Notes under the pieces: generated by a model | The model's input: only the letters and a program-made list of their open reading frames with translations | The model's database searches: none | Told to the model about the DNA's origin: nothing | NCBI GenBank assembly: GCA_935421135.1 | Contig: OW285190.1 | Location: forward strand, 5,853,501-5,917,500 | Direction: 5' to 3' | Source of the DNA: Bugulina stolonifera | Taxonomy: Eukaryota > Bryozoa > Gymnolaemata > Cheilostomatida > Bugulidae | DNA: 64,000 nt | Part shown: in pieces, positions 12,683-21,542 of the stretch | How positions within the stretch are numbered: position 1 is the stretch's first letter | Layout of the letters: every line of letters begins with the position of its first letter | Program-made: the position numbers and the translations under genes

Positions 12683-13128
12683 CAAATAGACCCGCCTCTA
12701 CGATGATGTCGTTGACTCGCCACCAATATCTTTGACCACCGCGTCCACTTTCCCCCGGGTAGCAAACTCCGATAGGGAGAGAGCGCATCGTGCGCGTGCG
12801 ATGTCACCCCCCACCTACGAATGAAGACAATAGAAGAAATGTGAACTGATAAGGGGTGAGTATGAGCGGAAGCTGCGCTAGTACCGTCTACCCCTTTGGT
12901 TTGGAGAGGTAAATGGTTTTTAATGTATTAGCTAGTGTTTTATTGCTCGGTTTTAAGGCTACAACCGGTAAACCCTCCGTTTTGAGGACGGAGACCCCTT
13001 ACAATAGAGAGTGAATGTGAAAAAAAATTATACGGATATATATATATATATATACAAGGGTTATGATGCACTGTTCGTTTACTCTCCGATTTATCGAATG
13101 AAGTAGTCTCATCTCCGAGAAATCAGTA
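12206..13128. other. Element left subterminal region, with inverted TIR tip and microsatellites
   Basis: Bases 12226-12263 are an inverted, diverged copy of the element tip (GTGTCCGTGCAGAG... CTGACTATACTACTA). A (CAT)n microsatellite runs 12599-12680 and a (TA)n run 13038-13054. On the minus strand 12272-12545 has an open basic frame ending in a good splice donor (CG|GTAAGT just before 12270); no start or acceptor was found, so it is only a weak exon candidate. TTTTATTG at 12936-12943 reads CAATAAAA on the minus strand and is a likely polyadenylation signal for the polymerase gene. Confidence 0.5.
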
Positions 13129-16100
13129 TTAACATTCTATAGGACTCGTACTCACCCCGTCTTCCGCAACCTTCCGCTTACCGTAGAAGTAGGTGAGTCC
13201 GGTCTTTAGCTGGGTATAGCTATACGTTTGATTTCCTCTTCTGATAAAACCCCGATTGTCTCCTCTCACCGACTCCCCTGTTTTGAGCACGGAGAGGAAC
13301 TTCTCTTTGGTTAGGGCGTTTCCTCTTTTATTTAGTCCTTTGCTACTATACTTGCTATCACCGTCAGCGGACCAACAAAAGTAAGTTTTTGAGTTGAGCG
13401 CGATGACCCCCTCCCCCCGAAACTCCTCCTTAAACAGACCAGGGGTTCGTGTTTCGTATCGCTGCACCTTCTCACAACATTCCCTCATCTCCCACTCTTG
13501 CCCGAGCACCTTGGTTGTGATAAAGTCTCCCTTGTGGCTATCGCAGAAGGGTCTGGGAAACCATTTACCATACTCTCTGTAGAACTCTTCTTTTTTATCT
13601 TTTCGGATGACCTCATCTATATTGCGAGCACTCAGGGCCATGTAAGCGCTATCCGTATCCATTTCTACGTACTCAAAGTCCTCTCTGCTGACGAATCTGT
13701 GAAAATAAATCGGGCGAGTTAGAGGTTGCTGACACCGAAGAATAAATAGAAAAGGATTTGATAAAATCTTTGTATAGTCTAGTTCTACTCGCCTATCCAT
13801 AAAGTCGTAGTAGAACTCTAGCATCCTCAACTTGAGGAGAGAGAGAGAGAGAGAGAGAGAAAGTTCACCCTTCCACTCGGAAAAAGTTTTGTCAAATCAA
13901 GAGTCAAAGTAAGAAAGATTTTCAACACTTACCTTTTTCTTGTGAAGCTCTATCTCAAAGTAGTTTTCATCGACTTCGTTGAGACTAGAAAAGTGCCTAC
14001 TCCTCACTTTGACGGCCGCCCCCTCTACTGTCTCTACATACTTGACAGTCTTATGTTTCTCTTTATTTGTTATGGTCTTTCCGTAGGCTGAATTCCCAAC
14101 GAGCTTGCTGGTGCTGGCCAAGAGGGCCAGATCAGGGTCCAGATCTCCCCCTCTCCTTGCGTCTGAGACCGAAGAACCAAAGTCTTTGAAGACGGCTCGT
14201 GGGATAAAGTGAACAAACTGATAGACCCTGGTAATTATCAAACCTTGATCTAGATACCATCTAGCCAGATCGGTGAGTAGTGTGATTCGCTCGCCAAAAA
14301 GACTCCCCACGAGCATCCGCTGAGGTCTCTTCAAGAATCCGTTCTGTTTGGCAAAAGCGCGCATGTGTTCGCTAAGGTGTTCTCTTCCCACATTTATATT
14401 CTTGAAAATAGGTGCCATCTCAGAGAACTTCGCTTTTAGCTCTTCGGGTACGGAAATGTCACACTCCACTAAACCGTAGTACTCTCCACTACGAATACTG
14501 TTGATTATTTTATCGAGGTTGACACAACCCCTCTCTGGATAGAGAGAAGAAAAGAAGACGGAGAGAAATGTCCTAACCTCTTCATCCGAACGAACTCGCG
14601 CTCCCCACTCACACTCCCGAGTGGTGATGAGCTTATAGCCTAGAGCCTTGATGTAATCTTCTTTCCTCGCAGTGTCCACCCGGAGCTCTTCATTCGTCAT
14701 GTTTCTGACACCTTTTCCATTCCCTCCTAGCTCGCACTCGTGTCCGTGCCAGTAGCAACCGTGGAATTGGTACACAGTCCGACTCTGTTCGCTATAACCA
14801 TCCACCGGTAGGTTGTGACAGCCTATCCTCATTTCTCCTCCATTCTGTTGGTGAAGGATGACCTCTCCTCTCTTCCACGATTGGAACTCTAACCATCCAT
14901 GCGCCACTTTGCTGAACTTTTTAACGGGTTCCAGAGCAAAGCCTCGGCTCTCTAGCCTCCGCCTGGGATAACCCGTAGGCATATTCCCCATCATGCAGTA
15001 TAGGTAGAGAGCGTTGGCATCGACTCCCAGAATGGACCTACAGGGTTTTGCGGATGTGCCATAAATCTTCTCTCGAATAGAGGTCACTCCAACTTCATGA
15101 TGTCTGTGAAAGATGATGCTTGGCCCTCCCATGAGGTTATCACGGAGAGTGTGGTACAGACTTTTGCTCTCCTCATCGAACAGACATATGGGTTGTGAGT
15201 TGCAAAGTTCGCCTCGGAGAGACATTAACCTATGCAGCGGGAGAGCGGCTTGCGGAGGAGAGTAGCCGTAAGGTCGGGCCTCCACCTCCATAAACAACCA
15301 TCTGATAGCCAAGCCTGGAAGCGAGATTGCAGATTTCAACATATCAATACCCTTTTGTTGATAGATAGAGCTCTGACGTGCAATGGCCTCGATGAATGGG
15401 GCCACATCGAGGTTGTTGTACCAGATGAGGAAATCCCTGAACGTTTCCATGTTCTCTCTTTCCCACACGAGCTGACAGTGGTGATAATCTTGCTGGCTCA
15501 ATTCTTGCTGAGTCAGCGAGTTGAAAAAACTCTCTCGGGGAGGGAGTCCGTGATGATCCAACCTTCTCAGGGAATCTACCCAGTCGTAAGGAAAGAATCC
15601 CTTACTCTCTGACACGCCAAATGCCTTCAAGTATTTGGAGTAGTTGAAGCCTGGTGCGATAAAGTTGCATATGTCAAGGAATCTAAAACGTCTACTCTCC
15701 ACACAGGACATACTGTTAACACGCTTAACGATGAAAACAAAATCTTCTCCCTCCTCCTCTTGTAGAGAGCGAAGTAAAGGCCCCTTTAGTATATTTAGGT
15801 CATACTTTTGCGAGTTGAAGCCGACCACCGGAACGCTGGAGATGTGCTGTTCTAATTCTCTTTCTAATCCGGAGAGACCGGACTTCACCCTGTAAGTCGA
15901 GACGTTAGAGAACTTGTCGTCAGCAAAGGCCTCTTCTCTATCCGCCCGATCCGCGAGGAATGTAGAGAGTCGCTCGCGTACATCCTGGAATCTTTCTCCG
16001 AACAAATCTCCTGCCACGTCAGCAATCTTTGCTATGTATTGGACGAATTGACGAATGCACTTCGTCCCATCCTTGCTGTCGACGCTCCTCACAAAACACT

Positions 16101-17741
16101 TGGCTCGCTCAAACCCCGGGACGTTAGAACACGCGGATATGCTCAGTAGCTCGTGTCTTGCACTAAAAGTCATCGTGGTGGTGTTAGTTGGTAGGTTGTC
16201 TTTTGGCATGAAGCATTCGATATCATAGGTGATATAGTAGGGGTAGTATAAGAGGTCGGGGTTCACCACCTCTATTCCCGCCACTCGCTTGAGTTTTGTG
16301 AATATGGTTGGCGGGGTCCAAACGTCCCACCAGGGAAAACGAACACCGATGCTTCTTCTGGCGAGCACTTGTGTCGTCGTAGGCTGGACAAGCGTGTAAA
16401 CGCGCTATCGCACAGCTTGCAGGTGAAACATCTGGCAAACGAATCAACATTCTTTATCCAGCTGAAGTGTTTTTCGTACATGTTGACGAAGAGTTTATGG
16501 GCTTTGTTTCGTGCCCCGGATGACCAAACTATCGGAGCTACCTCCTCATCAGTTAGACAGAAGACTATTAGAGATACGTCAAAATGATCTTCCAAGGCCA
16601 GTAGATCACTCGAGTCCACCCCGGGAAAGTCTGACAAAGTTGATGAGGGTGGGGAAGAAGATTTAGTTTGTCTCATGTATTGTTTAAACAAGCGATGTGT
16701 TGTGGTGCAAGAGGGGCGACGGCAACGACATCCCTTCTTTTGGTCGCAGTTACAGTCATACATCATGGCCAAGCATCTAAAGAAACACAAGTTGTCTGAG
16801 TAGGGACGCGCACCTCCTCTAGCCCAAAAGTCTACGTCTAGTGCTATCACGTGTCGGTTGTTAAGTATGTAGTCTGGGAGTTTGCTCACTACACCACCCA
16901 CCTTGCCAATCTCTAGGAGTTTATAGATGTAGAATGTCAGATTCGCAATGTGACGTAAAGCCCAAGCGGTATTCGGTCTCCTTTGTGCTGACCTCTCTCT
17001 CAAGTCGAGCTCCTGCACAGATTCGCAAAACTCTCTCATCTCATTCTCTGTTCTGATCAGTCTTGGTTTGGGGAAGAATGCGGCATTGTTGCTCAATGAG
17101 TGAAAGTAGCGCAACTCTCCACTGGTCTTATGCTCGAGGATGACTCCAGCGCTACAGTTAATCTTCACAGTACAAGGCACTCTCTTCCACATTGCTCTCA
17201 ACTTAGTCCACACCTCTTCATCTCCTTCGTCTTCACCTTCCCCTCTCCACACTCGAACATTTAGAATATCTTCCACGGGACGAGAGTGTATTGCGGACCT
17301 GATGGAGCTCCAATAGCGGGCTAGTAGCACCCCCATCTCATCCCCCTCTTCAGCTGTTGGTGGTTTAGACCAGAAAACATCATCAAACTTCTCTGCACCT
17401 CCCTCATCTTTTTCCACCTTACCCTCGCTATGAAATCGCCTCATGTGATGACCTAGCTTTCTCCTCCCATCAAAACATCCGCCACAAACGGGGCACTTGT
17501 GCGGGTGAGCCTGTGCATGCATTCTCTTCGTGTGCCTGTCTAGAGAAAACGCTGTTCTGAGAACCAGACCGCATAGTTGACAGGTGTGCTCGACCTGACG
17601 AGAGGTCTCTCCCCCTATAAAAAAAAAATGGTAGGGTGTAAGTTATTATTCTTTTACTTCACACTACATAAACAATAAACAATCCACAATTGCTACCAAA
17701 TACCTCATTTAGCACTAACCTTCTTTTTCACTTGTTGACAT
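13129..17741 (-). CDS. Family B DNA polymerase, protein-primed type, with zinc-finger N-terminus (frameshifted)
   Basis: A replicative DNA polymerase. Exons on the minus strand: 17741-17720, 17614-13933, 13830-13793, 13696-13129, about 1,430 codons. The short first exon adds a start (MSTSEKE) and joins in frame to a C2H2 finger (CQLC...HTKRMH); a second finger (CPVC...HHMRRFH) follows, then a domain with DNLCFFRCLA and HFSWI that may be OTU-like, then a CKLC...RRHKC finger. Exonuclease motifs: YDIECF, FNSQKYD, YNNLDV. Polymerase motifs: A GVDANALYLYCMM, B KLVGNSAYGK, C EMDTDSAYM; then YFYGKRKV near the C-terminus. Problems: the finger part and exonuclease part are in different frames, changing near 16313-16318 at a C4 run, and the block usually found between motif B and RMLEFYYD (with a P-x-x-x-G signature) is missing. 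The third intron is GC-AG. The protein acts with a terminal protein in known relatives; none is identified here. Probably a damaged copy. Confidence 0.85.
13697..13792 (-). other. GC-AG intron inside the polymerase gene, just before motif C
   Basis: The 96-nt segment reads AG|GCGAGT at its 5' end and TTTTCACAG at its 3' end. Removing it joins FYYDFMDR directly to FVSREDFEY and the catalytic EMDTDS, the spacing expected for the family. Because 96 is a multiple of three and there is no stop, an unspliced message would insert 32 residues without breaking the frame. Confidence 0.65.
13831..13932 (-). other. Polymerase intron 2 with (GA)n tract
   Basis: This intron has a donor AAG|GTAAGTG and an acceptor CTCCTCAAG, 102 nt. 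The acceptor tract is a (TC)n microsatellite (13838-13862 on plus as GA). It lies exactly where family members usually carry about 20 conserved residues between the motif B region and RMLEFYYD, so the microsatellite may have replaced coding sequence. Confidence 0.6.
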
Positions 17742-17965
17742 CTCTGCTGATCATGTGCTGGCTAGAAGGTAGGTGTCTCTGTTTAGTCTCCTTATAAAAA
17801 TATATAGCAGTAGGGTGTGAGTCATTTTTTAGCTTGATAGCATTTTATACAATAAACACTTCACAATTGCTGCCAATTACTCCATTTAACACTAACCTTA
17901 TGTTCTACTTGTTGACATCTCTGTTCACGCACTGACTAGTAGGTAGCTGTCTCTGTTTACTCTCA
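17625..17965 (-). repeat. Tandem duplication of polymerase promoter and first exon
   Basis: The stretch 17625-17800 (intron 1, exon 1, leader) is repeated, diverged, at about 17802-17965. Both copies hold AGGGTGTRAGT, ACAATAAAC, CACAATTGCT, the intron donor region ACTAACCTT and CTTGTTGACATCTCTG. In the outer copy the equivalent of the start exon runs into TAA after six codons, so only the inner copy encodes the N-terminus. A TATA-like stretch (17792-17806, minus strand) lies about 50 bp upstream of ATG 17741. A short upstream ORF (ATG at about 17756) overlaps the start. Confidence 0.7.
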
Positions 17966-18076
17966 CTCTGTTGACTAGAGGCTGATTGTTCATACTGCTA
18001 AAGTGAGAAACTCATACCTTAAATAGTAGTATTCAGTGGGCGGAGTCTAACCATTTCCCCACCCTTGGCAATACCA

Positions 18077-18890
18077 CCCCGATGTGAATCCGAAGCCTTC
18101 CGATGCACCCCGATGTGAATCCGAAGCTTCCCGATGTGAATCCGAAGCCTCCCGATGCACCCCGATGTGAATCCGAAGCCTCCCGATGCATCCCGATGTG
18201 ATTCCGAAGCTTCCCGATGCATCCCGATGTGATTCCGAAGCTTCCCGATGCATCCCGATGTGAATCCGAAGCCTCCCGATGCATCCCGATGTGAATCCGA
18301 AGCTTCCCGATGCATCCCGATGTGATTCCGAAGCTTCCCGATGCATCCCGATGTGAATCCGAAGCTTCCCGATGCATCCCGATGTGATTCCGAAGCTTCC
18401 CGATGCATCCCGATGTGAATCCGAAGCTTCCCTATGCATCCCGATGTGATTCCGAAGCCTCCCGATGCATCCCGATGCACCCCGATGTGAATTGACACAT
18501 CGGGACACATCGGGACACATCGGGATGCATCGGGAAGCTTCGGAATCACATCGGGATGCATCGGGAAGCTTCGGAATCACATCGGGATGCATCGGGAAGC
18601 TTCGGATTCACATCGGGATGCATCGGGAAGCTTCGGATTCACATCGGGATGCATCGGGAAGCATCGGAATCACATCGGGATGCATCGGGGAGCTTCGGAT
18701 TCACATCGGGATGCATCGGGAAGCTTCGGAATCACATCGGGATGCATCGGGAAGCTTCGGATTCACATCGGGATGCATCGGAAGGCTTCGGATTCACATC
18801 GGGATGCATCGGGAGGCTTCGAATTCACATCGGGAGGCTTCGGATTCACATCGGGAGGCTTCGGATTCACATCGGGGTGCATCGGGTCAC
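18077..18890. repeat. Giant inverted repeat of 31-bp units between the two element genes
   Basis: The left arm 18077-18492 is made of about 13 copies of the unit CCCGATGTGAATCCGAAGCTT plus CCCGATGCAT (31 bp). The right arm 18493-18890 is the same unit in opposite orientation. The centre is near GATGTGAATTGACACATC. Each arm is about 400 bp, so a single strand could fold into a very long hairpin. The unit length is not a multiple of three, so the open frames on both strands cycle with a 93-bp period; I read these as non-coding. It lies between two divergent promoters. Confidence 0.95.
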
Positions 18891-18937
18891 ATTGGGATTG
18901 GATAAAAAAAAGGGAGGAGTCAAGAAATGAGCAGTTG

Positions 18938-18975
18938 TATAAAGGGAGAGTGGGATCACAGTCTCAGCATTCAAA
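18938..18975 (+). promoter_or_regulatory. TATA promoter of the OB-like gene
   Basis: TATAAA at 18938-18943 is followed about 30 bp later by an initiator-like CAGTCTCAGCATTC (around 18960-18973), with the ATG at 19027. Spacing fits an RNA polymerase II core promoter. Confidence 0.5.
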
Positions 18976-19026
18976 GTTCAGCACATCACTACTGTACAGC
19001 TACACTACTACAATAGTACATTATCA

Positions 19027-20347
19027 ATGGATACTGACAACATAGTCCAAAACCAAGAAGAGTTATTTGCGGGCTTAACGGACTCACAAATGGATGGAAT
19101 TATTGAAGAAGAAGAGTGCAGTCAGAAGAGGAAAGAAGAGGTGGATGCGTTAAAAGAGGCACGGAAGAAGGGGAAAATAATAGGAGTGGGGAGTCTTGCC
19201 CGAAAGGATCTTTCTAACATGGCGGACTCTCCGTCCTCCCCGGAGCGGGCCTCGGATAGGGGCGAGACCACAACAACCAAGAAGAGGAAGAACCCAAAAG
19301 GAGATGAAATCTGTGCTAAGAAAAAGAAGAAATCCCAGGTGATTGTAATATCAGATGATGATGATGATGATGGCCACGGAGCCGATACGGCTACGGAAGA
19401 AATGGATGGTGGTGAGACGACAACGAAGGGAAAAAAAGCTACCAAGTCTCCTTGCAAGGGGAAGAAAAAGAGCGGGGGACTAAGCCTGGAGAAAGCTCGT
19501 GCAGTGGCGGCAACCCTAATGTAAGTAGCCCTGTTCGTATATCTATAAATTACCGTACTATCTTTCTCCCGTTTAACCACTTTGTCGGATCTATATACAC
19601 CACTTTCGTTATTGTAGGAGCATGGGAGCGGAGAAGAGGAGCTCTCTGCAGACAACGGTGAAGTTGTCAGAGCTAGAGCCAGGAACTGTGCTAGAAGTGA
19701 GTGGAGGTTCGGTGGTTGAAACGGCATTCGGAAAAGCATTCTTAGCCAGGGCAAGCTATGTGGATGACAAGGGGATGAGACATTGCATCAGCTTTCACAC
19801 CAACATTCGTCACGCCATGCCCAAGCTAGCGGATGTCAAAGAAGAGGAGCTAAAGGACCTTACCCTTCCACCTAGGATCATGGTGTACTTGGGACAGCAG
19901 GAGACCGCTAAAGGACAAAACACATTCAACCGTATCGAGAGCGTGTGCTCCCTGCCAGGAGCAGCCATGAAAAAGCTGGCCGGTGACTTGAGAAAGAAGA
20001 CCTTGGCCCAGTTGGAAGAATTTTTTCGAGTGCAAACGCTATCTTCATTCCCCGTTGGTTCTGTGCTGGTGGTGACCGCGCTCCGACCCGCATACGTCCC
20101 AAGATGCGGTGATGGTGATAATGCGAGCAACTCCATTGCCACCTACGAGTGTCGGATTGGAAACGAAGAAAGAAAGGGAGAGGTCTTCCTTCCGGGACGT
20201 CTGGCAGTTTCGATGAAAGACCTCCTCCCCTCCGTGATGGTGTACAAGGGACAGAAGACTTCCAAGAGCGGGAGAACATTCTACGATTGTGCCATTCTAG
20301 ACTCCATCCTCGGCGAGCGTCTCCTCCCCGCCACTGCACAGTTTTGA
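19027..20347 (+). CDS. Basic protein with two repeated OB-fold-like modules
   Basis: A 407-aa product from two exons, 19027-19520 and 19618-20347 (GT-AG, phase 2, 97-nt intron). Residues 1-165 are acidic/lysine-rich, with nuclear-localisation-like clusters (KKRKNPKG, KKKKKSQ), a D6 run and a KGKKK stretch. The rest contains two similar modules. Module 1 has PGTVLEVSGG, a variable part, then PPRIMVYLGQQETAKGQNTF; module 2 has VGSVLVVTALRP, a variable part, then LPSVMVYKGQKTSKSGRTF. The repeated MVY-GQ-x(2-4)-K-x(1,2)-TF end suggests a tandem duplication of a small beta-barrel. Beside a DNA polymerase, single-stranded DNA binding or a terminal-protein role is plausible. This is inference; I recognise no named family. 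Confidence 0.75.
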
Positions 20348-20800
20348 GGCAAAAACCTTTGTCATTCACACTCATTCGTGTCTACTTATCAATTGATTTC
20401 ATATTATTACTCTCAAACTCGTGTATCGTTAGCCTTACTCATATTCTTCATAGTCGTATATCGGTTTTTATCGATTGATTTTATATTATTACTCTCAAAC
20501 GTATTGAAAATTAAAACAAACTCGTGTATCATTACCCTTACTCATATTTTTCATAGTCGTGTATCAAGTTTTTTATCACTTAGTTTTATGTTATTACTCT
20601 CAAACGTATTGAAAATTAAAACAAACTCGTGTATCATTACCCTTACTCATATTTTTCATAGTTGTGTATCAGGTTTTTTATCACTTAGTTTTATATTATT
20701 ACTCTCAAACGTATTGAAAATTAAAACAAACTCGCGTATCATTACCCCGACTCATATTTTTCATGGTCGTATATCATCTATTCTAGAATACATCACACAC
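20348..20800 (+). repeat. 105-bp tandem repeats downstream of the OB-like gene
   Basis: Full units start at 20491, 20596 and 20701 with ACTCTCAAACGTATTGAAAA, a period of exactly 105 bp. A shorter related unit precedes them from about 20385. The period is a multiple of three, so the plus strand stays open, but codon content (TTTATATTATTACTC...) looks non-coding. No clear polyadenylation signal seen. Confidence 0.85.
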
Positions 20801-21323
20801 CATTACTCTAACCCGTATTTTCCTTCGCTTCACCCTACTCCAGCCGACGGTCCGCCCGCGAGGGTAGCGACGGGTCGTTGGGGCGGGAGAGCGGGGGAGG
20901 GGCGGGGGATGGGCGGGGGGACGGCGGCGTGGGGCCGCGGCTGGACTCGCGAACGAGAACCGCAGCGAGGCGGAGGGGTTTGGGGTGGGGAGGGGCGGGG
21001 ACGGGTGGAGGGAGGACGGGTGGGGTTCGCGGGGCGGGGGGGCGCGCGCGTACGCGCGCGCCCCCTCGCCCGAGCCGTGGGACCGGGCGAGGGGTTTGCT
21101 CTTTAGACTGGGTTCTACGGAACAGCCGATGAGGTTTTTGAAACCCCACCCGCGATCGGGGGGTAGGTTCTAGGGCTTTGCACATAGAGTGAGGTTTAGG
21201 GAAAGGGAGGGGGCGAGAGGACGGGTGGGGTGGTCGTCCGCCCGGGGAGTTTTTGGATCTAGGGCTAATAAGACGCGGGAATGACCGGGTGTCTGTGCAG
21301 ATCTGCACTGACTATACTACTCA
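20801..21323 (-). repeat. Right terminal inverted repeat (523 bp)
   Basis: Reverse complement of 11661-12205, apart from two short length differences. It carries the same G/C palindrome (about 21037-21065) and the same tip ending CTGACTATACTACTCA. Near-identity of the two repeats indicates recent insertion or continuing conversion between ends during replication. Confidence 0.93.
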
Positions 21324-21542
21324 CATGTATAAAGTCAAAGTGTATAGTAAGTGACTGTTGAGCACAATGAACTATTATTATATGGGCATTAGTTTTACAT
21401 TCAATAGCATAATGTGAGTATTCTTAGATCAATTTATCAACAATGAAGTTTACAGTCAATCCTATAGAGGGCCTAATCTACTCCATTACTTCACATTACT
21501 TTAGCTCTGCATGAACACTGGCATTTCTAATAGTGGCTGAAC

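Larger units (their letters stand above)
11661..21323. mobile_element. 9.66-kb TIR element with protein-primed-type DNA polymerase B and OB-like protein
   Basis: The element is bounded by long terminal inverted repeats (11661-12205 and 20801-21323). It holds two divergent genes, a PolB-like polymerase (minus) and a 407-aa basic OB-like protein (plus), on either side of a giant inverted repeat at 18077-18890. It is visibly richer in G+C than the flanks. Large TIRs plus a polymerase of this type are hallmarks of Polinton/Maverick and related virus-like elements, but those are longer and carry integrase, capsid, protease and ATPase genes; none is visible here. ACAT lies just outside both ends (11658-11661 and 21323-21326, sharing one terminal base with the TIR as drawn), giving at most a 2-4 bp duplication rather than the 6 bp of Polintons. 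It sits between receptor genes A and B. Confidence 0.85.

Noticed and set aside
12499..12807. Open frame with a poly-methionine run
   Set aside because: It is a (CAT)n microsatellite read on the minus strand; no domain, no acceptor.
18019..19045. Several open frames of 114-181 codons with SHRDASG / FGFTSGCIG repeats
   Set aside because: All frames of a 31-bp minisatellite are open and cycle through the same peptide. No start context or splice signals support translation.
11661..21323. Calling the element a complete Polinton/Maverick
   Set aside because: No integrase, capsid, ATPase or protease, about half the usual length, and no 6-bp duplication.
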